DNA from: Arctopsyche grandis
Lineage: Eukaryota > Arthropoda > Insecta > Trichoptera > Hydropsychidae
Assembly (NCBI RefSeq): GCF_051622035.1
Contig: NC_135359.1
Coordinates: forward strand, 19,057,501 to 19,121,500
Length of the DNA: 64,000 nt
Reading direction: 5' to 3'
The notes under the pieces are model-generated. The model was given only the letters and a program-made list of their open reading frames with translations. It did no database searches and was not told the origin of the DNA. Both the position numbers and the translations under genes were made by a program. Positions 1 through 12,649 of this stretch are shown here, one piece after another (position 1 is the first letter of the stretch; each line of letters opens with the position of its first letter).

Positions 1-679
1 ACCAAAAGCAAAGGCGAAGATGCTGCAAATTGGAACGGAGAAGAAACCACTTGCCTCAACAGGGACGATTCCTGCGAAACCAACGCTAATGTAAGTAATG
101 TTCCTATTATTTTATCCCCAATTCCCACGAATTTGTTAGAATCAAATCAATTATATTCAACGAAGCGAAACCACTCTTATAATCCGTAATTGGATTCGTT
201 CGCCGTTAAGTACGGTTTCGTTTTACCTACAAGAGGTTTTTTTTATTTGTACTTTTTCAAAGACATTCACTGTTAAAGATTGTCGTATTTCCATTTCCTC
301 GTCTGCAGCTTTAATCCTATTCATTTGGCGAAGTTAATTCGGTTACGACGCACCAAAGAGATTTTTCATTGTGCGATTTTAATTTGAACCGTGAGAGGGT
401 GGATCTCTACCCCACCTTTGGCACGAGGGAAAATTGCTTAATTAAAAAAATCCATTATTGCCGCCACGTTTAGAGCATCCCTATCCCCCTCTCATGTCAC
501 TGAAGTTTCTAAAATGCATTTTTTTTGGTTCTCAGGTCGAGGTTGTACCTCAAGCCCCGATTGTATTGGGGAATGAAGGATCCCTCATCTCTACATTCTT
601 GTCAGCAAGTCTCGGCGGTTCGATCTGGACTGCAGTCGTTCTCGTCGTTGGATGGAAACTGTTGGCCACCACCCGATGA
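1..679 (+). CDS. 3' end of an unidentified gene with a hydrophobic C-terminal tail (partial)
   Basis: Two exons are visible, 1-90 and 535-679, with the stop TGA at 677-679. The donor at 91 is GTAAGT and the acceptor at 533-534 follows a T-rich tract ending TTCTCAG. The join is phase 0 and keeps the frame open. The visible 77 residues hold two close cysteines (TTCLNRDDSCE) in exon 1. The last exon ends in a hydrophobic segment, SIWTAVVLVVGWKLLA, a few residues before the stop. Such a short terminal hydrophobic tail is typical of a GPI-attachment signal, or of a C-terminal membrane anchor, so the product is probably at the cell surface; that is inference. I do not recognise the family, because the main domains lie upstream of the window. 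A second frame also stays open across the same splice, but it gives a Ser/Pro-rich product and looks less protein-like. Confidence 0.6.
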
Positions 680-2110
680 ATTTTCCACGTTTTCCGAATA
701 AAAAATGAACCATTTTTGGAAACGATCTCAGTTTATCGTTTCCTCAAGCGACGACTATAGGAACAATGGTTTCGAGACTATGATTCACCAACGCTCACAC
801 AAATGTCAATCGATTCGTTATTTCCGCGAATCGCACGAGGCATATGAATCTTATCGATTTGTGTAATATTCTAATGTGTTTTTTTGTAACTTTTTTCATC
901 TAGAATCTAGATTATAAATTGTATCCAAAGTTGTTAAGATTTTTACTTTGAGATCGCACCGAGCGACTACGCTTGACGTTCGATCCAAATTGAAAATATT
1001 TTATTACATTTCTATATCATTATCGTAGATAAAATGTAGGTAATTTCCGTTTTACTATTTTTTTTATGATTGCTGGTTTTGTTTTCCGTTTGTATTCCTA
1101 AAAATTACCAATCGATCCGAAAGTGCCGTATGGACCCGCGAACGGTAAGTGTCCTAGAATTAATATTCAAATTTATTTTGGCGTCTCTACAACATCTGAT
1201 GAATAGTTAATTTTTTTATAATTGTAAATTCGAATCGGAAAGCGATTTTGTGATTGTAGCCATAAATGGCGAGAACAGGGCTCACCTGTGTATATATATA
1301 TATATATTTCTTTCTTTTTTTTTTTTGAGATTCCGATTGTATTTTATCATTAATTTTTGTTTTGTTTTCTTCTAAAATATGTTCCAAAGATCCGATACCT
1401 AAATCAAAAATATATTGATCTCATTTTAAGTAATGTGAAAAGAGATTTTTTTTAAAAATATTAATAATAATTATAATGTTATTGAAAAGTTTAAATAGTA
1501 ATTATTGTGCCAATATTGTGTATATTTTTTGTTTTTCTTTTGTAGAACTATTATTGTATTGATATAAATATGTAAACGACAGCTATTGTTCCTACAATAT
1601 CTGGTGATTTTTCTTGGCCATGTCTTTTTACTTTTTTTATTTTTGTTTACATTCGAATTAGTAAAAATATAATAATAAGATATTTTCAATTAAAAAATAG
1701 TCAATTACGTCTTTTTTATAATTTTAATTATTAAATTCATTAGGAAATGCTAGGTCGACAAACATTATTAGTTTAAATCGCCACATTTTGAAACTATTCA
1801 AATTTTCTGTATGAGACACGTTCGAAAATGTTTTTTTTATTTTTCGTTTTAGTGACGTGAGGGTTATTAAAATCCCGTTAGAACAACGAAAAATTAAATA
1901 TATTTTAAATGTGTCAAAAATTTTCCACCTTTCCTCTTAAATTCTTCAGACCTCGATGGTCATTTGTAATATACATAATATATTGCTTTTCTTGTATAAA
2001 TTATCTGCCTACGAAATTGTATTTTTTTTTTTTTTTTTTGTAAAAAAGTCAATGCGGACATAATAACATTATTTTGTTCGTGATAGTTTTCCTATGATCT
2101 CTATTAGATA
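680..2110 (+). other. 3' UTR and downstream AT-rich DNA of the first gene
   Basis: An AATAAA polyadenylation signal lies at 697-702, only about 20 bases after the stop, so a short 3' UTR is possible. Further AATAAA motifs (for example near 4313 and 4465) would allow a longer one. Otherwise the stretch is T-rich and A-rich low-complexity DNA with no coding exon that I can support. Confidence 0.4.
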
Positions 2111-2170
2111 AGTCAGGAGGCGCCGTCTGTTGGACGCATGGCGCCGCGGCGCCCCTAAAACCCCCTCTCT
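2111..2170 (-). mobile_element. GGCGCC-rich fragment, hAT-like transposon end
   Basis: A short GC-rich island in very AT-rich DNA. On the minus strand it reads a run of G, then TTTTAGGGGCGCCGCGGCGCC and a further GGCGCC. The same style (G tract, TTTAGGGGG, repeated GGCGCC) recurs near 15151-15300 and 55545-55600. From general knowledge it resembles the terminal regions of decayed hAT elements in animals. No transposase or target duplication is visible, so the assignment is tentative. Confidence 0.35.
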
Positions 2171-2279
2171 TGTAAATAAATAGTGTTAAAAAAATTCTGT
2201 GTATTGTATATTTTTTTTGGAGAGGCACATGTACGGTTAAAACATTCTGCATACCGATTTGATCAACGCCTCTTTTACA

Positions 2280-2409
2280 GGGTTGAAACGATACGTGTAA
2301 ACCCAGACCGAGTCACTCGGACGTTACTCGTAACGTAGCAACGTCCGAATTACGTCCGAGTGACGAAATCAGCGGATTCGGTCTGAGTGCACTCGTATCT
2401 TGTCAACCC
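2280..2409. mobile_element. 130-bp MITE with terminal inverted repeats (family copy 1)
   Basis: The left end begins GGGTTGAAACGATACGTG and the reverse complement of the right end begins GGGTTGACAAGATACGAG, so the two ends are inverted repeats. The inside holds further inverted and direct copies of ACGTCCGAGT and the palindromic motif GTTACTCGTAAC. A partial second copy is at 16615-16688 in an intron of gene B. No ORF is present, so it is a non-autonomous DNA element. I could not identify a convincing target-site duplication and do not assign a superfamily. Confidence 0.6.
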
Positions 2410-5400
2410 GATATTATTTCAGATCTGTAAAAACGAATATTTTCAATATGATCTCATCGCGCGTGACAAATTTTGAAAATTGAACGTTGTTTCAAAATTA
2501 TTCTTGTGCCATTTTTCCGATTCTCTGTGTATATAAATGACATTTTCAAATTTGACTTAATACTTAATCATAATCGACATTCGTACTTTTAATCAACTCT
2601 TATTCAATGTTCCGCTTTCAATCCGTAAAACCGCATTTTTATACAATTCTGAACATTTTTGTCGTATTGTGTATTTGTATTTGTAGTTTTATGGAATTCG
2701 AATCGTCGCGTATGAGACGTCGAATATTTTTACCGAGTTTGTTTAGCACTTTAAGTATTTTAGTAAAATAAAAAAATAAGACGTATTTTAATTGTAAAGG
2801 ATTCGCTTGTGACGTAGTAGTTATTTTTTTTTTACTGGTATATATTATAGATTTTTTTATTGCAATATTATATTGATTAAAAAAACGTATATTATTTACC
2901 GAAACGATATATTTTAAAAGAATTCCATGTTTGTATGAAAAAAAATATTAAAAAAAAACAAAAAAAAATAAAAAATAAAAAAAACAAAATATAAAAAATA
3001 GTAATTCTAAGATTTCGCGTGGCCGTCGCATCACACAACATACATATTATATTACGAATGCAATAAGAAAATGAATTCTTCTTGAATTGCAATAAATTGA
3101 TATGATGTGTTCAATGTGTGATACTCCTTTTTATTAAATATCAGTGTTGTAATTTTTTTTTATTTTAATTCAATTTGTAGATTGTTGTAATTTTTTTATT
3201 ATTTTTTTTGAGTTTTGCGGCGGCCTTTCTTATTGAAAGCGTTTCTGTGTTTATTAAAGCGAAGTTAAGGACGCTTAAATAAGGGAAAAAGTGTTTTCCC
3301 TTCCAAAATCGAGCCCTCATATTTCGGGTTCTCGTTCAGCGTCTTCGCGCATCAAAGCGTCACTGTGATTTTTGCCCCAGGCAACAAACCAATCCTGTTT
3401 CCAACTGATCTCCAGATTAGTTATTAAGTGTAATTTTTTTTAAATATAAGGATACTTAGGATTAGGTCATCGCGAATTACGCGAACTCGGCATTGGCGAA
3501 ATGTGACTATTGTATCTATAATTATAAAAAGTCTTGCAAAATTTAGCCGCCCTTGAATCGTGCCGCCTGTGACAGACGCCCCTACATTAATTGTATGTAT
3601 ATATAAATATAAAAATCGAAACGCAGCACTGCCCACGTTCGTGTTTCGCTAATGCCACGGTTTTCGCGTGCGTTTAAAGTGTTTTAATTTCAATTACCAT
3701 TCACTGATCTCTTTACAATTAAATTTTATGTGTTAATTTGACAGTCGAAAATTTGAACAGTGCAGAAATGATTTCCATTCGAGTATTCTACCGTATGTAT
3801 TGTAATTTTATTTATTTCCCTAGTCATTGAGCCTCTTCTGGATGTTTTGTGTTGACTAGTGTGATTTCATTTTATTTTGGTTTCAGTTCATATATACATA
3901 TGTATATATTTAACTATTTATATAAGGATATATATATTTAATAATAACGAATCCAAAGTAATAAAAAGAAAGTGAATAAAATTAAATGTTAATTAATGAA
4001 AATTACATCACGATGAAAAAAGTATATTGTAAAAATATAAAGGAAATGTTATTATGGATAGTTTTAAAATAAAATTTCGAAAGTTTTGGAAAAATATATA
4101 CTGAATTATTTTGATAAACAAGCAATTTAAATCGAATTTAAATTTTATAATTAAAAAATTTGTGGTAAAAATAAAATTAACACGAAAAGTCTGGATATTT
4201 TATATTGTACTCTAGTATTTTTGTAAATGTTACTTGTGAGAATCGTGAAAGGAATGTTTTAATTTTTTCATATTTATATTGTTAATTATTGTCAGTATTC
4301 GCGTTGGTAAAAATAAAACCAGTTTTCGTACTTTAATTTTCAAACTATTTTTGCTTTTCTAGTGAGTGGCGAGTATCCTACTGAAGATAATTTGTCATAT
4401 TTTTACTTTGTACATATTAAGTGAAAGTCATGTTTTTTTAATTGTAATTGAATAATGTCAAATGGACCAATAAACGAAACGTCACTGGATGTGAATTGTC
4501 TTAATCGACACAATATAGAACTGCTTTTTAGTGATGTTTCGATTTTTCTTTCCATTCAAATGATTTTTTAAACTTTTATACCATATTGAATATCTATATT
4601 GACCAATTTTTAATATAGATATCAACATACCAATAGTTGTCTGTAAGCATAACATATTAAAAATAACCGCTTTTTGTCAACACTTGCAAGATAATTGATG
4701 TATTAATGATTAAAAAACAGATTTTTTAATCTAGTGATTTGGTTTACCCTTTGTATTACAATATTAAGTAATTTTTAATTATTTAAATATGTATTTGTAT
4801 AGATATTTAAATTTTATGTTCAGCGACGAGACTTTCGAGTTTTAACGCTCTTATGTTTGAAAAATTTGATTGATAAAAAGAAAAAAAATGCATATGTATA
4901 TTTAAAATGTTACACAATCATATTTCTGACTTTGCTACTGATATTTTTGTGAATATTTTCTGATATTGTTTAGTTATTATTGCAGTCGACTTTGTGCCCA
5001 TTGAAAACTGCCTTTTTTAGTTATTACTAGTATTATCATTAAATAGTTATTGTCTTATTTTTATTACCTATTTTTATTCCATAAATAAATGTAAACATTT
5101 TCAAAGGACATTGGCAAAAATGTATTTTTATTTGACATCCCAACATCCTTCTCCAATTTCCAACAGCCCACAACACTGGAGTTTAAATACAAATTGTACC
5201 AAAAATAAAATTAATAAAACTTAATTGATCATAGATACTCCTGAAATATATTGTTTATCTACAACACATGTATATGTACATAAGTATTGAACTATTTAAT
5301 AAACAATTCAGGGATTATATTCCACAATTTCATCTGAAAATTTGGATGAAAGAAAAGTACATTATGTACACAGTGTTTCATTATAGAAAATCATAACAAT

Positions 5401-7702
5401 AATGTTTTCAAAATATCATAGAAAAATAATAAGTATTTTATCATACGAAAACAATTGAATTGAATAAACTGAACGATTCAAAATTTGTATCAAGATTATG
5501 AATTTAAACATCAAAAAGTAGTTTTTGTGTCCATTTTTTTTAAATATAATGACTTCGTAGAATAATTACCCATTTATACGCTTCAATAAACGCATCAAGT
5601 AATATTGATTCGATTCCAGTGATATTGATTGTATTGTTATATTTAATAGAGTCCAGTATGGAATCGGTTCAAAATTCTATAGAGTCTATAAAGTACATAC
5701 ATATATGTATATGAACACGCAAAACTGTATGTTTTTTGTACATAAATACGTACATACACTTGTATATGTATATAAAATCCAATCAATTATAGGTAAATGG
5801 AGAAAATCATTACTTTGATGATATATACTATGTATCATATTTTTATCTTGTAAACATATATATATAATGCGTACTTCCATCCGTACCTATTTAATCATTT
5901 CTATATATAACATACAAAAGAATATCGAGATAGGATAGAAAAAAATGTTGTGACGAATACAATAGGTATGCACGAAATTGGCTCAAAATTGAAAAGCAAA
6001 TTCGCAATATTGTTTTTCATTTCAAAAATTTACATACGTTGCTCCCGTATGCGCAAAAGGGGTTGAATCAATCTTGGGGGAGTCTCATATTGCAATAAAA
6101 AAATGTATATGCCTGTACGATTACATTTCCAACTTAATTTCTATGCAAAAATTTCAAATTTATATTTTGTGAAATGTAGGAAAATTGTCACTTCAATTTT
6201 TTTACCATTGCCGTCGTTACTTATAGTTATAACGAAAACGTCGAACGAAAGGGTGTAATATAAAAACATATTCAAATAACCCTCACTGGGTTGTCTCGGT
6301 GAATTTACATAAATATTGAATTGAACATTCCCATGCCACAATATAGACGTCTATTCTTACAGCATGCATCAAATGTGACTTTTATGGGTATTTTCGCTAA
6401 AAAATACAACCACAAAAATTTCTACCTTTTTCCAAACACACTCATAAGTAAGTTTTCCTTTCCTACTAAGATACATACAAATCTAAATTTACTTAATAGT
6501 GACATCTATGTCCCAATAGAAAAACATAATTAAATTGGTTCGAATAATAGCTAGCCGATTATAATTTAATTACTTATAGAAATTCAAAATATGTACATAT
6601 GTATTAATTTATGTATCCACATATAAAATAGCAGTAATTAAAAAATATTAAGTCTATCTTACTAGATATTAATGTAATATTAATACAGCTCCGCAGGCTT
6701 TGTCTCCATAGAATTCATGTTATTTCGTATACATATCTATGTAGATAATAATCAGCAGGCAGCCTGAAATCAATAATTTATAATAACAATAAAGTATATA
6801 ATTCAAAATATTTCATACGTAATATGTAAAGCGCATAAAAATTGATATCTTATTGCTATCTCAAGATTTCCTTTCGAAAAATTTGAGTGCTTGGTAAATA
6901 TCCAATAATTCAATTCGATAAAATTTACACATATTGAAAATGTTGTAGATATGCACATACATACATATATATTGTATTATATATGTATATTAAATAAAAC
7001 TATTAAATAAAAATGAAAATTTTACTTTTACTAAATTTTTCATGTCTTTAAAAATCAATATTTAAAATAATAGAATACATCACCTTGTGACGCTATCTGA
7101 AGCATTCATCGTTGCTTTTGTATTAAACTGTATTTATTTTTATTTATAACACTTATTAACACGATAAACTTATCCTTTAACTCAATAACACAATTTTTTT
7201 AATAACACAATGTTTTATGTACAACGATATTTATCACTGTGGAAAACGAGCCAACCTACAATATCCTATGTACGTTTACGAACCTTAACTGTAGTATTTA
7301 TCAGAAAAGTTTCACTTTATATGATTGTAAATGGGGAGAATTGTATGTATGTATATACAATATCTTATCATTTGTAACTTAATATTAACATACATACAAC
7401 ACTCAACTGATAAACTATCTATATATGTACATACTCCACGTTATATGTATTATATAAAACGTATATTTAATATCTATATAACCGCAATGAAGTGTTTTTA
7501 AACTTCAGGTTTTGAATATTCGATACAATTTATTGGTTGATTTGTATATCGTAGAAATTTTAATTTTTTCGTGTCGAAAAATTTTTAGAAGATTTTAATC
7601 GAATTTATGTATTTTATTTAAAAATAATTCATTTTTATGTATTAAGTTTTAATATATAATGTTATAAAAGCATTAAAATAGAAAAAAAAGTACAAAACAG
7701 AA
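2410..7702. other. AT-rich intergenic DNA without recognised genes
   Basis: Long A/T runs, ATATGTA-type simple repeats and short spurious reading frames dominate. A somewhat less AT-rich patch at about 3225-3420 and a GGGGCGGC-containing patch at about 3540-3585 (minus strand) may be repeat remnants. The 13-mer TAGTGACATCTAT at 6497-6509 recurs elsewhere in the window. I see no splice-linked exons or RNA genes here. Confidence 0.5.
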
Positions 7703-7774
7703 AGGTCCCACCGAGATTTGAACTCGGATCGCTGGATTCAAAGTCCAGAGTGCTAACCATTACACCATGGGACC
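7703..7774 (-). tRNA. tRNA-Gln (TTG)
   Basis: On the minus strand a 72-nt cloverleaf can be folded. Acceptor arms GGTCCCA and TGGGACC pair perfectly with discriminator T. The anticodon stem CTGGA/TCCAG encloses loop CTTTGAA with anticodon TTG. The B box is GAGTTCAAATC in the T arm. A long T run on the transcribed strand (positions 7682-7689 read as A on plus) is a good Pol III terminator. It differs from the tRNA-Gln at 49571-49642 only at anticodon position 34. Confidence 0.97.
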
Positions 7775-8274
7775 AACGTCCGGGGTGTTCTAATGTGGCT
7801 TTATCAAAATAAAGTTTATTAAAAATCTGTGAATAAAATAAAATAGACTATTTAAATTAATAAAAACAAAACAAAATGTTTTCATACAAAATTTTGAAAC
7901 AACTTTTATATTAAATTGAAGATAATCTTCAAACAACCTTTAATTAATAAATGATTAAATGACACACAATATTATCGCTAAACCTGTTTTGTTTATTGCG
8001 AGCTGATTATAAACAAAAGCTTTATATTGCGATTAAATTTTATTATTTGATTTATTGTTGAAATTTATTGTTGAAATATTTCTTTTAGGCGAAATAATAC
8101 CAGATATACAGATGTATATTACATAAAATAATTTATTAATCACTAGCTATGTACATAGATACATTTTAGTACAAAATTATTTCAAAATAAATAGTAATAA
8201 ATAATAAGTACTATCGTAAATAAGCAATATTTTTATATAAAAGTATTTCCTTGTAATTTTATACAATATAAAAA
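7775..8274. other. AT-rich spacer and 3' UTR region of gene A
   Basis: This lies between the tRNA-Gln gene and the stop codon of the minus-strand gene A. Minus-strand AATAAA motifs (TTTATT on plus, for example near 8140) could serve gene A as polyadenylation signals. Nothing else is recognisable. Confidence 0.4.
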
Positions 8275-10512
8275 TTAACGATTATTATACGTTACTCCTT
8301 GATAGTTGGACGGAAAAATCCACGACTTTCCGTGTCTCTTTTCGTCGACGTTTTCAGTTTCTTGTACTTCTTGATCTTCTACATTGGCTTTAGCCTGTCT
8401 CGCATATTCAATGGGCACCTTTTCCGGATTATTCGGATCACCGTTGCCCCTGACTATGTATACGTATTTCTTCGTCGTCGAAGCAGATGTCACAGGTTGG
8501 TATTGACCACCGTAATAATAATTAGGTTTGTTGTAATGTCCTGCGTAATAGTTAGGCACGTACCTATTGCCAATATCCGGTCTGTAAGTGGAGTGATGCA
8601 ATTTCTCCAAATCGAATTTAAGATTCCCCGTTCCGGTGCGGTCCGGAAAAATCATTTTCGTGTGGTCATAGAAGAGAAGCGGCCTCGGATAGTAACCCAC
8701 TTGGTTTTCTCTATCGTCTTGGTGTCCAGGAAAGAGCAGCGATTTGGTTTTCTTATAGCTGCCGTCCTCGGACGGAAATTTCAAATGTGAATCAGATTGG
8801 ATTGAATTTATGCTCGGTAATATCACCGGTTTGTCGAAGGATGCTTCGGGGAATTTAAATGCGTTCTCGTTGCTTTGAAGCACATTTGGGTAATGGTAAC
8901 TTTGGGCTATGTACAAATCTTGATTGGCATTAATGGACGGTTTGTTTTGTATCCTACCTTCATTTTCAGACGTTGAATTTTCAATCAGAATGCGTGACTC
9001 GTACCTGTTAGGAAAACGAGTCTTTTTACCTGGTTTTTTATAATTATGATTATTATTATTATAGTTTTGAGGTCTTTCATTGTAGTTTTCATATGAGTAC
9101 TGTGGATACTGTTGCCCAGGTTTGTATTGTTGATAGTTTGGTTCATTATTTTGTTGGTAGTTTTGTTGATAGTTTGGTTCATTAGTTTGTTGGTAGTTTT
9201 GTTGCAAGTTCTGTTGATAGTCCTGACTCGCTTGTTCAAGAATTGACTGTTGATCTCCTCCCAGCGGAAAATTAGCTCCAGGCTGCTGCTCTTGGACTCC
9301 ATTGAAAAACCTAAAGAACCCTCCATTGTGGTTATTCAAATAATCAACAAGGCGATCCGGATCTCTGGGGCATTCTGGATAAGCATATCTACACGACGAT
9401 GGATTTCCTTGTGAGGTAACACCCAAAACAGCCGCTCTTCCAAATATGAGAAAAGGTGACACTTGTTCGCTGGCAAAAGCAGATAGCAATCTGAAATTTA
9501 ATGAAATACACTTGAAACGAGCTATTTCGAAATTGGGAATTTTGAAAAGTCAAAGTCGTTTACAACACTACACAAACACAACCTACTTAATTCGCTGATT
9601 TGCGAACGAGTCTTCCTACGCATTCGACTTTCTTTTTCGAGCCTGCCTTCAATTACTATACTTCTTTATCACCTCTCGTATGAGTGCATAGTAATTTTAG
9701 TAACGATATGACATCACCAGTTCAAATCGAATTCAATTGAAGTTGTGAAATATTATAATCACTTTAATACATAACCATACAAAACAAACAAACAAAATTC
9801 GCTTACGTGAATAGTGAATCCATGCTGAGGAACGATGGGATCAAGGAGTTTTGTTTTCCACTGGGATTACCTCCTGCTGCTACTTCGCAAAGTAATCTCG
9901 GGACACATTGTTGATCGTCATATCTCGCTATGGAACTTAGCGCTCTGGCTAAACTTTCCAAAGGTCCCTCTTGATAGGGATTAAACGGTGACGGGCCAAA
10001 TGGAAAAGGTCTTTGGAGGTATGGATCAAATCCAGGCGCAAGTCCTTCTTGAATGGGATACTGAGGAAAATAAGGATAGCGTTGCTTTGTAGGTCTTCGT
10101 CTGTACGGATACGGATTGGGAGGATAGTTCTGATTGTCTGCGAAGTAGTTTGGTTGAAAATATTGCTGTTCATCAGCGTAAGGACCGTTGGGAGGATTTT
10201 GAAAAGATGCATCGTCTGGATAATCGTTGTAAACGTTCGGTGGAAATCTTTGTCTCGGTGTACTATCCAAACTGGCCAATTTTGATAGTTGCCTTAAAAG
10301 TGATGCATAAATGTTTAAATTATGATATTTGACATATAATATCGACAAATTCGCATTTAAACATACGCAATCAAGTCGTCGGCCGTGTAGTTTTTCCTTA
10401 TATTGTCTTTGTTCGTTTCAATTTCTCCTTGCGAAACTGCCGTTGTGTCCAAACAACATATTAAAATGTTTATTATCACTGAATATAACAAATTCATTTT
10501 GATTTGGTTCAT
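8275..10512 (-). CDS. Gene A: secreted four-cysteine protein with Pro/Tyr/Gln/Asn-rich inserts
   Basis: Three coding exons, 10512-10367, 10292-9807 and 9490-8275, give 615 aa. The donors are GTATGT and GTAAGC, the acceptors TTTTAAG and ATTTCAG, and both introns are phase 2. Residues 1-28 form a signal peptide (hydrophobic core LLYSVIINILICC). Residues about 60-165 are rich in Pro, Tyr, Phe and Gln. The conserved core is C178-x5-C184 (CVPRLLCE) at the end of exon 2 and C244-x6-C251 (CRYAYPECP) early in exon 3. The C-terminal 350 residues are low complexity, with NEPNYQQNYQQ-type tandem repeats and poly-Asn. The core is shared with genes B and C, so the three are probable tandem paralogues. The cysteine layout recalls the insect DM4/DM12-type domain, but I cannot confirm membership. 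The product is predicted extracellular; function is unknown. The Gln/Tyr/Pro-rich part would suit a matrix or cuticle-associated role, which is speculation. Confidence 0.85.
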
Positions 10513-10703
10513 CTATTTATAGTACTGAAATTAAAATTATACCGTCAATTATGAACATAAATATGTCTTTCGTTTTTACAGATACAGAACTTTAAAACAA
10601 AGATGAGGATACAATTATTAGAAAAGGTTACATTTTAAATATTAATATATGACTTTTGGCCAATATTTGTTGCAATTTAAGAAAGTAAATTTAAAATACT
10701 TAC
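10513..10703 (-). other. 5' UTR splice structure of gene A
   Basis: Directly upstream of the gene A start codon on the minus strand, an acceptor TTTAATTTCAG ends at 10525, leaving 12 bases of 5' UTR exon before the ATG at 10512. A strong donor GTAAGT lies at 10703-10698. Together they suggest a 5' UTR intron of about 180 bp and a non-coding first exon starting upstream of 10704. The TATAAATAG just before the ATG would then be exonic, not a TATA box. Confidence 0.5.
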
Positions 10704-12649
10704 GTATTCTGTATTCGAAATGAAATGTTAGCTGAAGTAATAATGATTCATGCTAGTTTATTTGCATACAAGTCTACGTAAATACGGCTCTAATTCATAT
10801 GTTAAATATTCTCAATTGTACAAAAACAAAACACGAATGTATTCTGAAGAAAGAATATTTCAAAATCATATGTACATACGTATATGTAATATACAAGGAT
10901 TGGAGTATTAGAAAATTATTGTTTTTATACAAGTTATTATTACAGAAGTATCGTAATCACTAGTTAGTGTTTTTAAATTAGTAAATTATATGTCACAAAA
11001 GCAGGCTTAGAGTCGAAAAGAAATTAAACTGTCAAAAAACACACGCTCAGATGAAATGTCCGTGTTCAATGGAGGCTTCAACGAAAGTGAAGACATTTTA
11101 GTCATCGAGTTCGAAGCACTCTTTCGATACTCGGAATGGCAATGAGAGAGAAAGCTGACTGTCAACTGGCGAGCCTTGATCTATGCATCTCAAAAATATT
11201 TAATTCCTTTAATTGGATGCTGATAGTTTCATATAAAATATTTTTCTCTCACTAAACAAAAAAAATGTAGATCATTATCGGTGTGATGTTTATTTTAAAA
11301 AATTAAAACAATTATATGCCTGTAATCTTTTGTAGACATTTGATAATATGTTCAAGGAAAATATTATTGTTATTTTCTTTGATAACACAATATGATAAGA
11401 TTTTTTTTCTTCATACTATTAATATATTTGTTTTTGTTGATGGTAAACGAAGAGAATATTGATTAAAAACAAAATCTAAAATATAATATGACGTAATGTA
11501 AAAATTTCACTATTCGGATGTTAATTTGAAGAGAAAATGAATAATTTGTCCGATAAAACGAATGCATTCATTTTGTAACACCTACGCTGGGTTTTCTCGT
11601 AACTTTCAAACGTGTCATAGAAATATATCGATCCTTTTACGGTTGCAGAGAATTACTTTCGTCTTTTTCCTGGGAAGGAACTGCGATGAACTGTGAAAAT
11701 TGCAAATATGGTTTGCTTGCAATTAAATGAGAAGAAAAAGCGATAAAATACGTCGTTATAAAAAATATTTTATTTATTTCTTTATTGTTCGAAAATTTTA
11801 TTTATTGTACGAAAATGTACGATTTATTGTTCGAAAATGTTAAGCCATGAATCAATTTCCCTTTTTTGTTATTTCATTAGTATACTGTATTAACTAGTAT
11901 ATTGTATTAAAATTCAGAAGATGTATTTATATGTATGTACTTTGATCTTTAAAATGACAATGTTTTTTTTAACGAATAAACAGTAAGTAATTTTAATTAT
12001 ATTTTTATATTTATTATCAATAGATGTCTCTTTAAAAATTTTTAGTGACATCTATAGGTTTTCTAAATAATTCTGACTTTATTCACATGAGGGAAAATTC
12101 AATAATCATCTATTTATCATATGTGATATATGTATTTTTTACGCAATATAAATTAAATTTGATAGTAATTAAAAAATAAGAGGCCCTGACCTAACTGTAT
12201 AAGTAAATATTTATCTAATATTTTATAGCTAAAATTTAATATGCATAATATGAAGATAGAGAAAATGAAATAGATTAGATTAGTCTTACAGTTATGTCAA
12301 CATATTATTTGCATGTAAATATAATGATTTTATAGGAATTTCAAATAACTACTTACATACATAGAAACCAAAGACTAGACCTTCACTACGAATTGTTTTA
12401 TTTTAACAAAACAAAAGCTCGGTATTTATATTTACAAATTAAAAATAATATGCTTAAATACTAAATATAATTTATGACGATAACAATAATTGTAATTAAA
12501 CGACTTATTAACGACGTATAATTAAACGTCGTATTAACACAATAACTTATGATGACGTTGTGACAATGACTCGATTTATTAATTTCCTTATAACTAACTC
12601 TACTTTATATTTGTATACACTTATAATTCAATAAAAATTTTCATTGTAA
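10704..12649. other. Intergenic region between genes A and B
   Basis: AT-rich DNA between two minus-strand genes. It should hold the promoter and first exon of gene A near 10704-11200, where the base composition is a little more mixed. It also holds the 13-mer TAGTGACATCTAT at 12043-12055, paired with an inverted ATAGATGTC just before it. No other gene or RNA is evident. Confidence 0.4.

Noticed and set aside
8299-8790. 163-codon plus-strand open frame
   Set aside because: It is antisense to exon 3 of gene A, whose splice sites and family core are well supported.
10513-10524. TATAAATAG as a TATA box for gene A
   Set aside because: It lies directly before the start codon and behind a good splice acceptor, so it is exonic 5' UTR.
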